Assembly: GCA_029265315.1 (NCBI GenBank)
Contig: JAJUJM010000001.1
Location: forward strand, 243,463 to 307,462
Direction: 5' to 3'
Length of the DNA: 64,000 bases
From: Actinomycetota bacterium
GTDB taxonomy: Bacteria > Actinomycetota > Coriobacteriia > Anaerosomatales > PHET01
The translations under genes and the position numbers were made by a program. Shown piece after piece: positions 36,807-45,786 of this stretch; position 1 is the stretch's first letter, and each line of letters begins with the position of its first letter. Below the pieces are notes generated by a model. It ran no database searches and had not been told where the DNA came from. It was given only the letters and a program-made list of their open reading frames with translations.

Positions 36807-37529
36807 TCAGTCGGCGCCTCGGACGCGAGCGAGAGCGGCCGCAGCCGCTTCGGCCTCGGCCTCCTTCTTGGAGCGTCCTGAGCCGCTGCCCCAGACCTCA
36901 CCCGAGACTTCGACGACGGCGTCGAACGAGCGATTGTGTGGGGGGCCTGTATGGCCGACTATCCGATACACAGGCGTCACCCCATCGGCCTGGAGGAGCT
37001 CTTGCAAGAGGGACTTCGGGTTCTCGGGCGCCTCGGCGGCCTGTGCGCTGATGCGCGGTCCGAGTGTGCGCAGCACCCACGAGCGCGCGGTCTCCAGGCC
37101 CCCGTCGAGGTAGAGCGCCGCGGTCAGCGCCTCGAACATGTTCTCAAGCGCTGAGGTCAGGCCGCGACCAGCCGTTCCCAGCTCACTGTGTCCGAGGATC
37201 AGCACCTCCGCGAGCCCCAGGTCCGAGGCCACCTGAGCGAGGACGCTGCCGGCGACGACAGACACACGCACCCGGGTCATGCCGCCCTCGTCGAGGTCCG
37301 GGAAGCGACGGTACACCTCTTCGGCGATGATCATGCCCACCACGGAATCGCCCAGGAACTCCAAACGCTCATAGTACGCGGAAGGATCGCGGTCCTCCGA
37401 GGCAGACGGGTGTGTCAAGGCACGCCTGAGAAGTTCGCGGTCCGAGAAATGGTGGCCGCAGATCTCCTCTGCGCGGTCGAGGCGCGATTCCATGTCCGTC
37501 TTGCGACAGGGCTCCGTCACGGTGTTCAC
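36807..37529 (-). CDS. rnc: Ribonuclease III
   Basis: RNase III processes double-stranded RNA including rRNA precursors. The endonuclease domain has the signature YERLEFLGDSVVGMI near residue 52 and the second acidic cluster in ENMFEALTAALYLDGG near 130. A C-terminal dsRNA-binding domain covers about 165-238 (NPKSLLQELLQ...SKKEAEAEAAAAAL). The first start is a GTG immediately after the fabF stop, with no clear ribosome-binding site; an ATG 12 codons later (MESRLDRAEE) is an alternative. The fabF-rnc-smc-ftsY order is widespread in Gram-positives. Confidence 0.95.
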   Translation of the reverse strand: MNTVTEPCRKTDMESRLDRAEEICGHHFSDRELLRRALTHPSASEDRDPSAYYERLEFLGDSVVGMIIAEEVYRRFPDLDEGGMTRVRVSVVAGSVLAQVASDLGLAEVLILGHSELGTAGRGLTSALENMFEALTAALYLDGGLETARSWVLRTLGPRISAQAAEAPENPKSLLQELLQADGVTPVYRIVGHTGPPHNRSFDAVVEVSGEVWGSGSGRSKKEAEAEAAAAALARVRGAD

Positions 37530-38759
37530 CTACGGGCGTGCGAAGATCAGAGTCGCGTTGTGTCCTCCGAACCCGAAGGAGTTGCTCATCGCGACCGAGA
37601 CGGTCGTCTCGCGCGCGGTGAGCGCCACGTAGTCCAGGTCACATTCAGGGTCGGGATCCGTCAGATTGATTGTGGGCGGGACGACTCCCCGCTCGATGGC
37701 GAGCACACACACGGCCGCTTCAGCGGCGCCGGCTCCGCCGAGCATGTGGCCCATCATCGACTTGGTGCTGGAGACGAGCGGCACGTCCTGGCCGAAGACG
37801 CCCTTGATGGCGTTGGTCTCAGCGACATCACCGACTGGAGTCGACGTACCGTGTGCGTTGATGTAATCGACATCGGCAGGTGTGAGTCCGGCCTTCTGCA
37901 ACGCACTGGACATCGCACTGCGAGCACCTGCCCCGTCCGGTGCGGGAGCGGTGATGTGGTAGGCGTCGGCGGAAGCGCCATAGCCGACGATCTCTGCACG
38001 GATGCGTGCCCCACGGGCCTTCGCTTGGTCCCATTCCTCCAAGACGAGGATCGCGCCACCCTCGGCGATGACGAATCCGTCTCGTGACGCACTCCAAGGT
38101 CGGGATGCGGCCTGTGGGTCATCATTGCGCGTCGACAGGGCACGGGCAGCGCAGAACCCGGCCACGCCCAAGGGTGTGACTCCGGCGTCGAACCCGCCAG
38201 CGACGACGAGGTCGGCATCACCTCGACGAATCGCCTCGAACGCCTCGCCGAGAGCGTGGTTTCCTGTGGCACACGCCGACACAGGGGCGTAGTTGATGCC
38301 TTTGAGCCCATACTTGATGGAGATGTGCCCGGCCGCGAGGTCCACTATCATCATGGGGACGAGGAAGGGGCTGATCCTTCCCGGACCACGTTGGGCCAGC
38401 ACCGCGCACTGCTCCTCCATGGTGGACAGACCGCCGATACCTGACCCGACGATGACTCCCGAACGTGACGCGAGAGGCTCAGGCACCGATTCCAGCCCTG
38501 CGTCCCTCATTGCCTCGTCAGCCGCAACCATGGCGAACTGCTGGAAGCGGGACATGCGACGGGATTCCTTCGGGTCCACGACCGATGAGGGGTCGAAGTC
38601 GTGGACGTATCCCGCGAACCGGGTGGGATAGTCCGTGGCATCGAAGTGCGTGATCGGCGTGATCCCGCTTCTGCCCTGGACCAGAGACTCCCACATTGAC
38701 TCAACGCCTACACCGGTGCACGTGACGACACCGATGCCAGTGACGGCGACGCGCCTCAT
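37530..38759 (-). CDS. fabF: 3-oxoacyl-ACP synthase II
   Basis: Elongating condensing enzyme of type II fatty-acid synthesis. The catalytic triad is present: Cys in SACATGNHALG, His in NAHGTSTPVGD and His in MMGHMLGGAGA. The gatekeeper-type C-terminal GGHNATL is also present. I chose the ATG at 38759 with GGGGAGGA upstream, giving 409 residues and the standard RRVAVTGIGVV start. It overlaps the upstream flavoprotein gene by 4 bases, so it belongs to the same translationally coupled FAS II run. Confidence 0.96.
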   Translation of the reverse strand: MRRVAVTGIGVVTCTGVGVESMWESLVQGRSGITPITHFDATDYPTRFAGYVHDFDPSSVVDPKESRRMSRFQQFAMVAADEAMRDAGLESVPEPLASRSGVIVGSGIGGLSTMEEQCAVLAQRGPGRISPFLVPMMIVDLAAGHISIKYGLKGINYAPVSACATGNHALGEAFEAIRRGDADLVVAGGFDAGVTPLGVAGFCAARALSTRNDDPQAASRPWSASRDGFVIAEGGAILVLEEWDQAKARGARIRAEIVGYGASADAYHITAPAPDGAGARSAMSSALQKAGLTPADVDYINAHGTSTPVGDVAETNAIKGVFGQDVPLVSSTKSMMGHMLGGAGAAEAAVCVLAIERGVVPPTINLTDPDPECDLDYVALTARETTVSVAMSNSFGFGGHNATLIFARP

Positions 38760-39715
38760 CGGTCCTCCCCTTGCATTGCGATCCGCCATTCCGACTCGAG
38801 CCTCTTCATGAGGTCGGCGACAGTGGGAACGTCGGTGATCCTTGCGGCGACGGAACCAGCGAACACAAGGCCGTCGGTCACGTCACCTCGCTGCGCCATC
38901 TCCAGCTCATTGATGATGCAATACTCCTTGTGACATTCCTTCAGACAGGCACGACATCGCTCGATCTGCGGGTAGTCGCCGCGCTGAGTCCTCTCCCAGA
39001 ACGGGTTTCGCAGCGCGCGACCCGGCAGCCCAACGGGGCTCTTGATCAGGACGATGTCCTCGTCGCGGGCTTCGACATACATACGTTTGAACGCTTCGGG
39101 CGCTGATGACTCGACCGTGGCAGCGAACCGAGAGCCCATCTGCACACCCGCAGCCCCCAGGTCCAAGACGCGTTTGATGTCTGCGCCGGTAGCGACACCT
39201 CCCGCGCCGATGACCGGAATCTGTACGGCGGCGACGATCTCTGGCAGCAGCTCGAGCATCGGGCGATCGGTGCCCAGGTGCCCTCCGGCCTCGAATCCCT
39301 CGACGATGACAGCGGATGCGCCGAACTTCTCGGCCAATCTGGCGACACGAGCGCTTCCAACGATGGGGACCACCGGAACACCGAACTCACGACCCCACGC
39401 GAAGACATCACGGGAGAATCCTGCGCCTGCGACGACCAGGTCGATTCCCTCAGCCATGGCCGCGCGGACGAGCTCCCTGAACTTCGTGACCGCGACCATG
39501 ATGTTGACGCCGAGAACGCCACCGGCGGCGCGATCTCGGGCGGCTCGAATCTCTGAGACGAGCTCGTCGACGCCAAGACCGCTACCGGCGATCAAGCCCA
39601 CGCCGCCAGCCGCTGCAACCGCCCCGGCAAGTGGCGCCATGGAGATACGGACAGCCATACCGCCTTGGATGATGGGCAGTCTTGCCGTATGAGAACCGAT
39701 GGTCAGAGAAGGCAT
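38756..39715 (-). CDS. FMN-dependent nitronate monooxygenase/FabK-like flavoprotein
   Basis: A TIM-barrel flavoprotein of the 2-nitropropane dioxygenase superfamily. N-terminal PIIQGGMAVR, GAGFSRDVF, VEGFEAGGHLGTDR and phosphate-binding GAGGVATGADI and GAAGVQMGSRF are family hallmarks. It carries a cysteine cluster near residue 245-262 (CRACLKECHKEYC), also seen in some clostridial relatives. Start at 39715 (MPSLTIG) has a weak ribosome-binding site. It lies inside the FAS II run between acpP and fabF, and is a divergent paralogue of fabK at 41788. It may be an alternative enoyl-ACP reductase or a detoxifying oxidase; the substrate is undecided. Confidence 0.8.
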   Translation of the reverse strand: MPSLTIGSHTARLPIIQGGMAVRISMAPLAGAVAAAGGVGLIAGSGLGVDELVSEIRAARDRAAGGVLGVNIMVAVTKFRELVRAAMAEGIDLVVAGAGFSRDVFAWGREFGVPVVPIVGSARVARLAEKFGASAVIVEGFEAGGHLGTDRPMLELLPEIVAAVQIPVIGAGGVATGADIKRVLDLGAAGVQMGSRFAATVESSAPEAFKRMYVEARDEDIVLIKSPVGLPGRALRNPFWERTQRGDYPQIERCRACLKECHKEYCIINELEMAQRGDVTDGLVFAGSVAARITDVPTVADLMKRLESEWRIAMQGEDR

Positions 39716-39811
39716 GTCCACGGGAGGTCTCTCGATCGCACGGTCACAGGGCGGACGGCTCGGCGGCCCACCCGCCGCCGAGCCGGTTGACACATCGAAT
39801 CGGTCTGACGG

Positions 39812-40048
39812 TTATGCCTTCTCGATGAAGGCGATCGCGTCGCCGACGGTCTTGATGTTCTCGGCCTCCTCGTCGGGGATGGAGATTCCGAACTCCTCTT
39901 CAAGGGCCATCACCAACTCGACGATATCGAGGGAGTCGGCGCTCAGATCGTCGACGAACGAGGCGTCTTCGGTCACCAGGTCCTCGTCCACATTCAGCTG
40001 CTCGACGATGACCGACTTGACCTTCTCCATGATCTCATCACGCTCCAT
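39812..40048 (-). CDS. acpP: Acyl carrier protein
   Basis: A 78-residue acidic carrier protein. The phosphopantetheine attachment serine is Ser39 in [19 protein letters not shown], followed by [11 protein letters not shown] and the last helix. GGAGG lies about nine bases before the chosen ATG; in-frame GTG two codons earlier overlaps it less well. It sits after fabG with 67 bases of spacing and is the shared substrate carrier for fabD, fabH, fabG, fabK, fabF and plsX around it. Confidence 0.96.
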   Translation of the reverse strand: MERDEIMEKVKSVIVEQLNVDEDLVTEDASFVDDLSADSLDIVELVMALEEEFGISIPDEEAENIKTVGDAIAFIEKA

Positions 40049-40115
40049 GCTCACACACCTCCCTCCCTCTCGGGAATCGTGTTCTTCGACAGGCCACGCG
40101 GGCCGCAAAACAGGC

Positions 40116-40865
40116 TCATGCGAAGGTCATTCCTCCATCGACCGCAAGTACCTGACCAGTGATATAGGCGGCGTCATCTCCGGCGAGGAACGCGACGGCC
40201 TTGGCGACATCAGAAGGCGTGCCGAACCGCTTCATCGCGATCTGTGCCGAGGCGGCCTCACGTACGCTGTCAGGCAATGTCGCGGTCATGTCGGTCTCGA
40301 TGAATCCGGGCGCGACGGCGTTCGCACGCACACCACGCCCCGCGAGCTCTTTGGCGACCGACTTGGTCAACCCGATCACACCCGCTTTGGCGGCGGCGTA
40401 GTTCACCTGACCGGCGTTGCCTACGAGCCCGATGACGGAGGTTATGTTGATGATCGATCCGAAGCGTTGCTTCATCATCACCTTGGACGCAGCACGCGTG
40501 ACGTAGAAGACCCCGGACAGATTCGTATCGATGACCGAAGTCCAGTCATCATCGGAGAGACGCACGATGAGGTTGTCCCGCGTGATGCCGGCGTTGTTCA
40601 CGAGAATGTCCAAGGACCCATACAGGTCCACGGTCGCCTCAACCAGAGATTGGGCCGAGGTTGGGTCAGATACGTCTCCTCGGAGTGCGGTGGCCTGACC
40701 ACCCGAAGAGACGATGTCCGAGACCACGGATTCGGCCGCCTCGCGGGAACCGGCGTAGTTGATCACCACACGTGCGCCCAGGGCCGCCAGTTCTCGGGCG
40801 CATGCGGCACCAATACCGCGCGATGCACCGGTGATGAGTGCCGATCTGCCCATAAGGCCGTTCAT
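40116..40865 (-). CDS. fabG: 3-oxoacyl-ACP reductase
   Basis: NADPH-dependent short-chain dehydrogenase reducing beta-ketoacyl-ACP. Motifs: [10 protein letters not shown] (cofactor glycines), [10 protein letters not shown], the catalytic Ser in [11 protein letters not shown] and Tyr/Lys in [10 protein letters not shown], then PGFIETDM. Typical 249 residues, ending in VDGGMTF. The ATG overlaps fabD by 4 bases. Context makes the FAS II role secure. Confidence 0.96.
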   Translation of the reverse strand: MNGLMGRSALITGASRGIGAACARELAALGARVVINYAGSREAAESVVSDIVSSGGQATALRGDVSDPTSAQSLVEATVDLYGSLDILVNNAGITRDNLIVRLSDDDWTSVIDTNLSGVFYVTRAASKVMMKQRFGSIINITSVIGLVGNAGQVNYAAAKAGVIGLTKSVAKELAGRGVRANAVAPGFIETDMTATLPDSVREAASAQIAMKRFGTPSDVAKAVAFLAGDDAAYITGQVLAVDGGMTFA

Positions 40866-41785
40866 GTCACAGGACCCCCACTCATAGCGGCCTCGATGCC
40901 CGCGGCCTCAGCCGAGACCGCGTCCACCCCTTCGATTCTGCGTGCCAGACCAGTGAGCACGCTGCCGGGTCCGGCCTCGATGATGCGGACCGGCCCGCCT
41001 GACGCCATGAGCTGCATGGTCTCGGTCCAACGGACACCGGAGGACATCTGCGCGAGAAGCCGCTCTCGGATGGTGTGGGCATCGCGTGTCGGTTCAGGGT
41101 CGACGTTCTGGTACACAGGGTACAGCGCGTCAGCGAAGTCAGCGCCCCGTACTATTTCGGCGAATGCTTGGGCGGCAGGTTCCATGAGTGGCGTATGAAA
41201 GGCGCCCGACACCTTGAGTGGGATGACGCGACGCGCCCCGGCGTCTCTGAGCGCATCGGTCGCCTCGGCCAGCTCGTGGGCCAGTCCCGAGATCACGACC
41301 TGCCCCGGCGCATTGTCATTGGCCAGCCACACCCCAGTGAACGGATCGATGCACTCGCGGACCCGATCCGCGGGAAGGCCGATGACCGCGGCCATAGCAC
41401 CAGCGTGTCCCGCGGCGTGGGTCGCCATGAGTCGACTACGCTCGACGACCAGCTCCAGGCCGGCCTCAACGGAGTACACGCCTGCGATCGCGAGTGCGGC
41501 GAGCTCGCCGAGCGAGTGGCCCGCGACTCCGTCCGGCACGAGCCCGCTGTCGAGCAGAGCGGTCCCCCATGCCCAGTCGGCAAGGTACAGGAGAGGTTGC
41601 GCGACCCGGGTATCGGAGAGCTCGGTCTCGTCAGAGAGTGCGGCGATGGTTCGAAGCTCGAGGTCGGTGAGCGCTTCGGCAGCGTCCAGGAGCCGGTCGA
41701 AGGCGTCCGTCTCGGGTACGGCCTCCAGCATTCCCGGATACTGCGATCCCTGGCCGGGGAAGACGACCATGGTTCGTGAGGACAT
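40862..41785 (-). CDS. fabD: Malonyl-CoA:ACP transacylase
   Basis: Transfers malonyl from CoA to ACP. Motifs: FPGQGSQYPGM at the N-terminus, nucleophile Ser91 in GHSLGELAAL, the arginine in ERSRLM, and the active-site His in SGAFHTPLM near 196. The 307-residue length matches. It is two bases after fabK and overlaps fabG. Confidence 0.96.
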   Translation of the reverse strand: MSSRTMVVFPGQGSQYPGMLEAVPETDAFDRLLDAAEALTDLELRTIAALSDETELSDTRVAQPLLYLADWAWGTALLDSGLVPDGVAGHSLGELAALAIAGVYSVEAGLELVVERSRLMATHAAGHAGAMAAVIGLPADRVRECIDPFTGVWLANDNAPGQVVISGLAHELAEATDALRDAGARRVIPLKVSGAFHTPLMEPAAQAFAEIVRGADFADALYPVYQNVDPEPTRDAHTIRERLLAQMSSGVRWTETMQLMASGGPVRIIEAGPGSVLTGLARRIEGVDAVSAEAAGIEAAMSGGPVT

Positions 41786-41787
41786 GA

Positions 41788-42735
41788 TCAGCGCGCCCCC
41801 AGTCCGCCCAACCGCGCGAACACGGCTTCAGCTTCGCTGACCATGTCGGTGATGATCTGGGCAGCGGGCTGGATCTCGCAGACCATCGCCGCAGCCTGGC
41901 CGGCCATCAGTGATCCCATCTCGACGTCACCGTGCCTCATCGCCAACGCGAGCTTGCCGGTGCCGAGCGCTTCGATCTCCTCGGGACGGTTCTCGCGGTC
42001 CAGCTCGGCGATCTGTCGGGCGAGCTTGTTCTTGATCACGCGGACAGGATGCCCCGTGGAGCGCCCGGTCACCACCGTGTCGCGGTCCCTGGCTTTGATG
42101 ACCTGCTCTTTGACAGCCGGATGGATCGTGCACTCCTCGGCACACATGAATCGAGTGCCGACTTGGACGCCTTCCGCTCCGAGGGCGAACGCAGCGGCGA
42201 GACCGCGGCCGTCGGCGATACCGCCTGCGGCGACGACCGGTATCGACACCGCGTCAACGAGCAAGGGAGTGAGCACCATCGTCGTGAGTTCCCCGATGTG
42301 GCCTCCGGCCTCCATGCCCTCTCCGATGATGGCGTCAGCACCGATGGACTCCATGCGTTTCGCGAGCGCAACCGACGGTGCTATCGGCAGGACCTTGATT
42401 CCCTGTTCTTTGAGGGCGGCCATGTACTTGCCGGGGTTGCCTGCTCCGGTGGTGACGACAGGAACGTGCTCGTCCAAGACCAATTGGACGAGCTCGTCGA
42501 TGTGAGGAGTCAACAGCATGAGGTTGACCCCGAACGGGCGACTCGTGAGCGCCTTTGCGTTGCGTATCTGCTCGCGAAGCAGATCAGTGGGCATGTGGCC
42601 CGCCCCGATGATGCCGAGACCGCCGGCCTGCGAGACGGCGGCTGCGAGTTCAGCGGTAGCCGTCCAAGCCATACCGCCTTGGATGATAGGGTGTTCGATA
42701 TCGAGCAGAGCAGTAAGGCGGGTACCAAACGCCAT
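41788..42735 (-). CDS. fabK: Enoyl-ACP reductase II (FabK-type flavoprotein)
   Basis: FMN-dependent enoyl-ACP reductase completing the elongation cycle. Motifs: HPIIQGGMAW, GLGIIGAGHM, the catalytic-loop VTTGAGNP, GEGMEAGGHIGE, and phosphate-binding AAGGIADGRGL and GAEGVQVGTRF. I chose the ATG at 42735 with GGGGG ten bases upstream, giving 315 residues. Its place between fabH and fabD supports a true FabK over a nitronate monooxygenase. No fabI or fabL is seen. Confidence 0.93.
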   Translation of the reverse strand: MAFGTRLTALLDIEHPIIQGGMAWTATAELAAAVSQAGGLGIIGAGHMPTDLLREQIRNAKALTSRPFGVNLMLLTPHIDELVQLVLDEHVPVVTTGAGNPGKYMAALKEQGIKVLPIAPSVALAKRMESIGADAIIGEGMEAGGHIGELTTMVLTPLLVDAVSIPVVAAGGIADGRGLAAAFALGAEGVQVGTRFMCAEECTIHPAVKEQVIKARDRDTVVTGRSTGHPVRVIKNKLARQIAELDRENRPEEIEALGTGKLALAMRHGDVEMGSLMAGQAAAMVCEIQPAAQIITDMVSEAEAVFARLGGLGAR

Positions 42736-42740
42736 GCGGC

Positions 42741-43745
42741 CTATGCCCCCTCTTCCGGTGAAGTGATCGTCCAGGTCACAACGGCGGCCCCCCATGTGAG
42801 GCCCGCGCCGAATCCCACCAGCGCGATGAGGTCGCCAGGCCCGAGTCGCTGGCTAGTATACAGGTCGTCCAGTGCCAACGGTATGGAAGCGGCAGAGGTG
42901 TTGCCGGTGTTGGCAAGGTTGAGATAGACGCGTTCGTCGTCGATGCCCAGACGCTCCTCGACCGTTGCTATGATCCTCTCGTTCGCTTGGTGCGGCACGA
43001 GCCATGCGAGGTCATCCACCGTGTACCCGGATGCGTCGAGGGCCTCGAGAGTGGCTCGTGGAATGACCCTCACCGCGAACTTGAAGACTTCGCTGCCGTT
43101 CATCTTGAGGAACTGATCGTGTGCGTCGAGCGCGTCGTGGTCGATCGGACGAGCCGCGCCGCCGGCAGGGACGATGAGGTGGTCGGACCCCGTCCCGTCT
43201 GCGCCGAGTACGATCGCTCTGACTCCAGGGGAATCGGCGGCCCTGAGCACGACCGCACCGGCCCCGTCGCCGAACAGGACGCAGGTGGTGCGATCAGTGA
43301 AGTCGATCAACCTGGTCAGGGCCTCGGCGCCGATCACCAGGACCGTGTCCGCCCGCCCGGATTCGATCGCCGCGGCACCGTGGTGAAGCGCGTAGATGAA
43401 GCTGGTGCACGCGGCCATGATGTCAACCGCCGGACAGGTGAGGCCCAGTTTGGTCTGGGTACGACACGCCGTCGACGGCATGAGATGGTCCGGGCTCGTG
43501 GTGCCCAAGAGCAATAGGTCGACATCGTCCGGCGCGACACCGGACCGCAGCAATGCGACCTCGGCGGCGCGTGCAGCGAGGTCAGAGGTGGTCTCACCCT
43601 CGGCGACGATGCGGCGCTCGCGAATGCCGGTCCTCGTCCGGATCCACTCGTCAGACGTGTCCACGAGTCGCTCGAGGTCCTGATTCGTCATGATTCGGTC
43701 GGGCAGGAAGCCACCCACTCCGACGATCTGAGCGAAGCGTTGCAT
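42741..43745 (-). CDS. fabH: 3-oxoacyl-ACP synthase III
   Basis: Initiating condensing enzyme joining acyl-CoA to malonyl-ACP. The triad is Cys113 (MAACTSF), His in PHQANERI and Asn in NTGNTSAAS. I prefer the ATG at 43745 (MQRFAQIVGVG), with GGAG four bases upstream; an ATG five codons earlier is the alternative. 334 residues. It follows plsX and precedes fabK, as in many Gram-positive fab clusters. Confidence 0.95.
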   Translation of the reverse strand: MQRFAQIVGVGGFLPDRIMTNQDLERLVDTSDEWIRTRTGIRERRIVAEGETTSDLAARAAEVALLRSGVAPDDVDLLLLGTTSPDHLMPSTACRTQTKLGLTCPAVDIMAACTSFIYALHHGAAAIESGRADTVLVIGAEALTRLIDFTDRTTCVLFGDGAGAVVLRAADSPGVRAIVLGADGTGSDHLIVPAGGAARPIDHDALDAHDQFLKMNGSEVFKFAVRVIPRATLEALDASGYTVDDLAWLVPHQANERIIATVEERLGIDDERVYLNLANTGNTSAASIPLALDDLYTSQRLGPGDLIALVGFGAGLTWGAAVVTWTITSPEEGA

Positions 43746-43825
43746 ATCTCTCCGGGACATCGGGCTTCACCGCACAGACGCGCGGTCGCCGAATAGTACC
43801 CAAGGCGTCACCGCGTGTCCACGCG

Positions 43826-44836
43826 TCATGCGGACTGAGAATCCTCGATCGAGACGGATGCAGCGATCCGTTCCGTCAGTCCGGCGCGCACGCTCAGTTC
43901 AGCGACGCGGATCGCGTTGCGTATCGCTTTGGCCCGAGAAGACCCATGACCGATGATCGTCACGCCATTCACTCCGAGCAACGGGGCGCCACCGTACGCG
44001 TCGGGATCGAGGCGCTCTCTCAGTCGAGCCAACGAGGGCTTCAGGACGGCGGCGGCGGCAGTCGTCAATGGCGAAGCGGTCATGGCGGTCTTCACTTGGT
44101 CCAAGAGCGTGCGACTGGCGCCCTCCAGCAACTTCAAGGCGACGTTGCCGGTGAAGCCGTCGGTCACGATCACGTCGACGGACCCCGAGAGCACGTCGCG
44201 GCCTTCGACGTTACCGACGAAGCCCGGACAGCCGTTCTGCAGGAGAGCGTGAGCCTCGATGGCCAACATCGATCCCTTGGTAGGTTCCTCGCCGATGTTG
44301 AGCAGACCGACGCGCGGCGACTCCACGTCGAGGACGGCCTTGGAATAGGCCACGCCCATGAGTCCGAACTGAAGGAGGTTCTCCGGACGACAGTCAGCAT
44401 TCGCGCCAACATCAAGCAAGACACACGGTGGGCCAGCGGTCGGCAGAACGGTGGCGATGGCAGGGCGTGACACACCTCGGATTCGCCCGGTCACGAGGGT
44501 GGCAGCCGCCATGACGGCTCCGGTGGAGCCAGCCGAGAAGAAGGCGTCGGCCCGGCCGTCTCTGAGAAGTCGCGCACCCACTGTTATCGAGGAGTCGCGC
44601 TTCTGGCGCACCGCTGTGGCGGGATGCTCATCCATGGCGATGATCTCAGGGCAGACCACGGCACGGACGAGCGGGAGCCGTTCCGAGAGAGGCTCGACTA
44701 TGTCTGCAGGACCCAGTGCGATGAGAGACGTCCCTGAGAGGTCCTCAAGCGCCTCCTCGATGCCTGAGAGCACCTCAGCGGGAGCGAAATCGCCGCCGAC
44801 GACGTCGACGGCGATCACAGGGCTGGTACGTGACAT
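43826..44836 (-). CDS. plsX: Phosphate acyltransferase PlsX
   Basis: PlsX makes acyl-phosphate from acyl-ACP for PlsY, the first step of membrane phospholipid synthesis. It begins VIAVDVVGGDFAP (family: DAMGGD), continues with FFSAGSTGAVMAAA, RPAIATVLPT, LLDVGANADC, and later IVTDGFTGNVALKLLEG. I chose the ATG at 44836 with GGAG eight bases upstream; the 28 upstream codons are Ser/Arg-rich and not family-like. 336 residues. The rpmF-plsX-fabH order is widely conserved. Confidence 0.95.
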   Translation of the reverse strand: MSRTSPVIAVDVVGGDFAPAEVLSGIEEALEDLSGTSLIALGPADIVEPLSERLPLVRAVVCPEIIAMDEHPATAVRQKRDSSITVGARLLRDGRADAFFSAGSTGAVMAAATLVTGRIRGVSRPAIATVLPTAGPPCVLLDVGANADCRPENLLQFGLMGVAYSKAVLDVESPRVGLLNIGEEPTKGSMLAIEAHALLQNGCPGFVGNVEGRDVLSGSVDVIVTDGFTGNVALKLLEGASRTLLDQVKTAMTASPLTTAAAAVLKPSLARLRERLDPDAYGGAPLLGVNGVTIIGHGSSRAKAIRNAIRVAELSVRAGLTERIAASVSIEDSQSA

Positions 44837-44920
44837 CGAGCTGGCTCCGATCGGTGCGACACGGCAAGACGACTGAGCAACACGTGATGAGCAGCTACGG
44901 GTCGCAGGGCGTTCGGACAC

Positions 44921-45097
44921 CTACTCGGTGTCTATGATCTCCTTGCCGTTGTAATAGCCGCATTCGCCGCAGACGCGATGGGGCATCTTCGGCTGGTGGC
45001 ATTGCGGACACAGACTGGATGCCGGCGCGGTGAGCTTGTGGCTCGAGCGGCGTGCGTTGGTGCGGGCGCGACCTGTCTTGCGCTTGGGTACAGCCAT
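44921..45097 (-). CDS. rpmF: 50S ribosomal protein L32 (zinc-binding form)
   Basis: A 58-residue basic protein starting MAVPKRKTGRARTNARRSSH, with two CxxC pairs (CPQCHQP and CGECGYY), the zinc-binding C+ form. An ATG two codons earlier is closer to the AAGAG-like ribosome-binding site; the family N-terminus favours the second. It heads the run into plsX and the fab genes, a coupling of ribosome and lipid synthesis found across bacteria. Confidence 0.95.
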   Translation of the reverse strand: MAVPKRKTGRARTNARRSSHKLTAPASSLCPQCHQPKMPHRVCGECGYYNGKEIIDTE

Positions 45098-45166
45098 GGT
45101 CATAGACTCTTTTCTGTCGTCAGGGCCTCAACGACGAGCGTGGGCCCCGTTCGTGACTCACGGGTC

Positions 45167-45188
45167 GGTCGCGCGCGAGCACGCGACC
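45167..45188 (-). other. Leader hairpin upstream of rpmF
   Basis: A perfect 7-bp stem (45167-45173 with 45182-45188) with an 8-base loop lies in the rpmF leader, about 15-35 bases after the promoter's expected start. No T-tract follows. It could stabilise the transcript or take part in regulation; nothing more can be said from sequence. Confidence 0.4.
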
Positions 45189-45200
45189 GCACGAACGCGC

Positions 45201-45231
45201 ATGATAGCACGCGTGCCGCCGTTCGTGTAAA
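45201..45231 (-). promoter_or_regulatory. Promoter of rpmF-plsX-fab run
   Basis: TTTACA (45226-45231, 5/6) and TATCAT (45201-45206, 5/6) on the minus strand are 19 bases apart; reading the -35 as TTACAC gives 18. It begins four bases after the DUF177 stop and gives a leader near 95 bases. Confidence 0.55.
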
Positions 45232-45234
45232 GAC

Positions 45235-45777
45235 CTATTCGGCGGACAAATCGGACTCCGTGGAGGAGAGGAGCCGCGAGAGGGACGCGAACGGGTGGTC
45301 CACGTCGGGGACGTCGGCGCAGTCGCACGCCTCCACGTTGAGGTCTGCGCCACATGTAGGACACAGCCCGGCGCACTCCAGGTCATGGACGGGAGCGAAG
45401 GGCACCTCGACGACCAGTCCGGCAAGCAGCGCCTCGGAAAGGTCTATGGCGCCGTTCTCCGAAACGAAACCGCTGACGTCCTCGGTCGTCTCAGCAGTCG
45501 GTCTCACCCACAACCCCTCGAGCTCACCCTCGAGCTGGAGATGGAATTCGCACAGACAGCGACTGCAGGTCGCATTGACCTCCGCTGCGACGGATCCCGT
45601 GAGCACGTAGCCTTCACCCGCGTTGGTGATCGTCGCAGCAACCGACACTGGGCCGGTCAGCGGAAAGACCTCACCGCCGACGACAAGCTCGGCCAGCGGG
45701 TACTCCTCTTGGACGTCAAGCGAGAGTCCAGGCGCTTCAAGGATGTCTCGGAGGTCGACCAGATACGGGTTCATCAC
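45235..45777 (-). CDS. DUF177/YceD family protein
   Basis: A 180-residue acidic protein of the YceD family, usually linked to rpmF and in plants/bacteria implicated in 23S rRNA accumulation. Visible: N-terminal VDLRDIL, the CSRCLCEF cysteine pair near residue 72, and CPTCGADLN near 140 within CAGLCPTC. The Cys pairs suggest a metal site. It is ten bases after the SepIVA-like gene. A clear ribosome-binding site is missing, so the exact start is less sure. Molecular role unknown. Confidence 0.9.
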   Translation of the reverse strand: MMNPYLVDLRDILEAPGLSLDVQEEYPLAELVVGGEVFPLTGPVSVAATITNAGEGYVLTGSVAAEVNATCSRCLCEFHLQLEGELEGLWVRPTAETTEDVSGFVSENGAIDLSEALLAGLVVEVPFAPVHDLECAGLCPTCGADLNVEACDCADVPDVDHPFASLSRLLSSTESDLSAE

Positions 45778-45786
45778 AGGTGGTCT

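Noticed and set aside
38756-39715. Naming the acpP-adjacent flavoprotein fabK
   Set aside because: A better FabK candidate lies between fabH and fabD; this one carries a cysteine cluster and its substrate is unclear.
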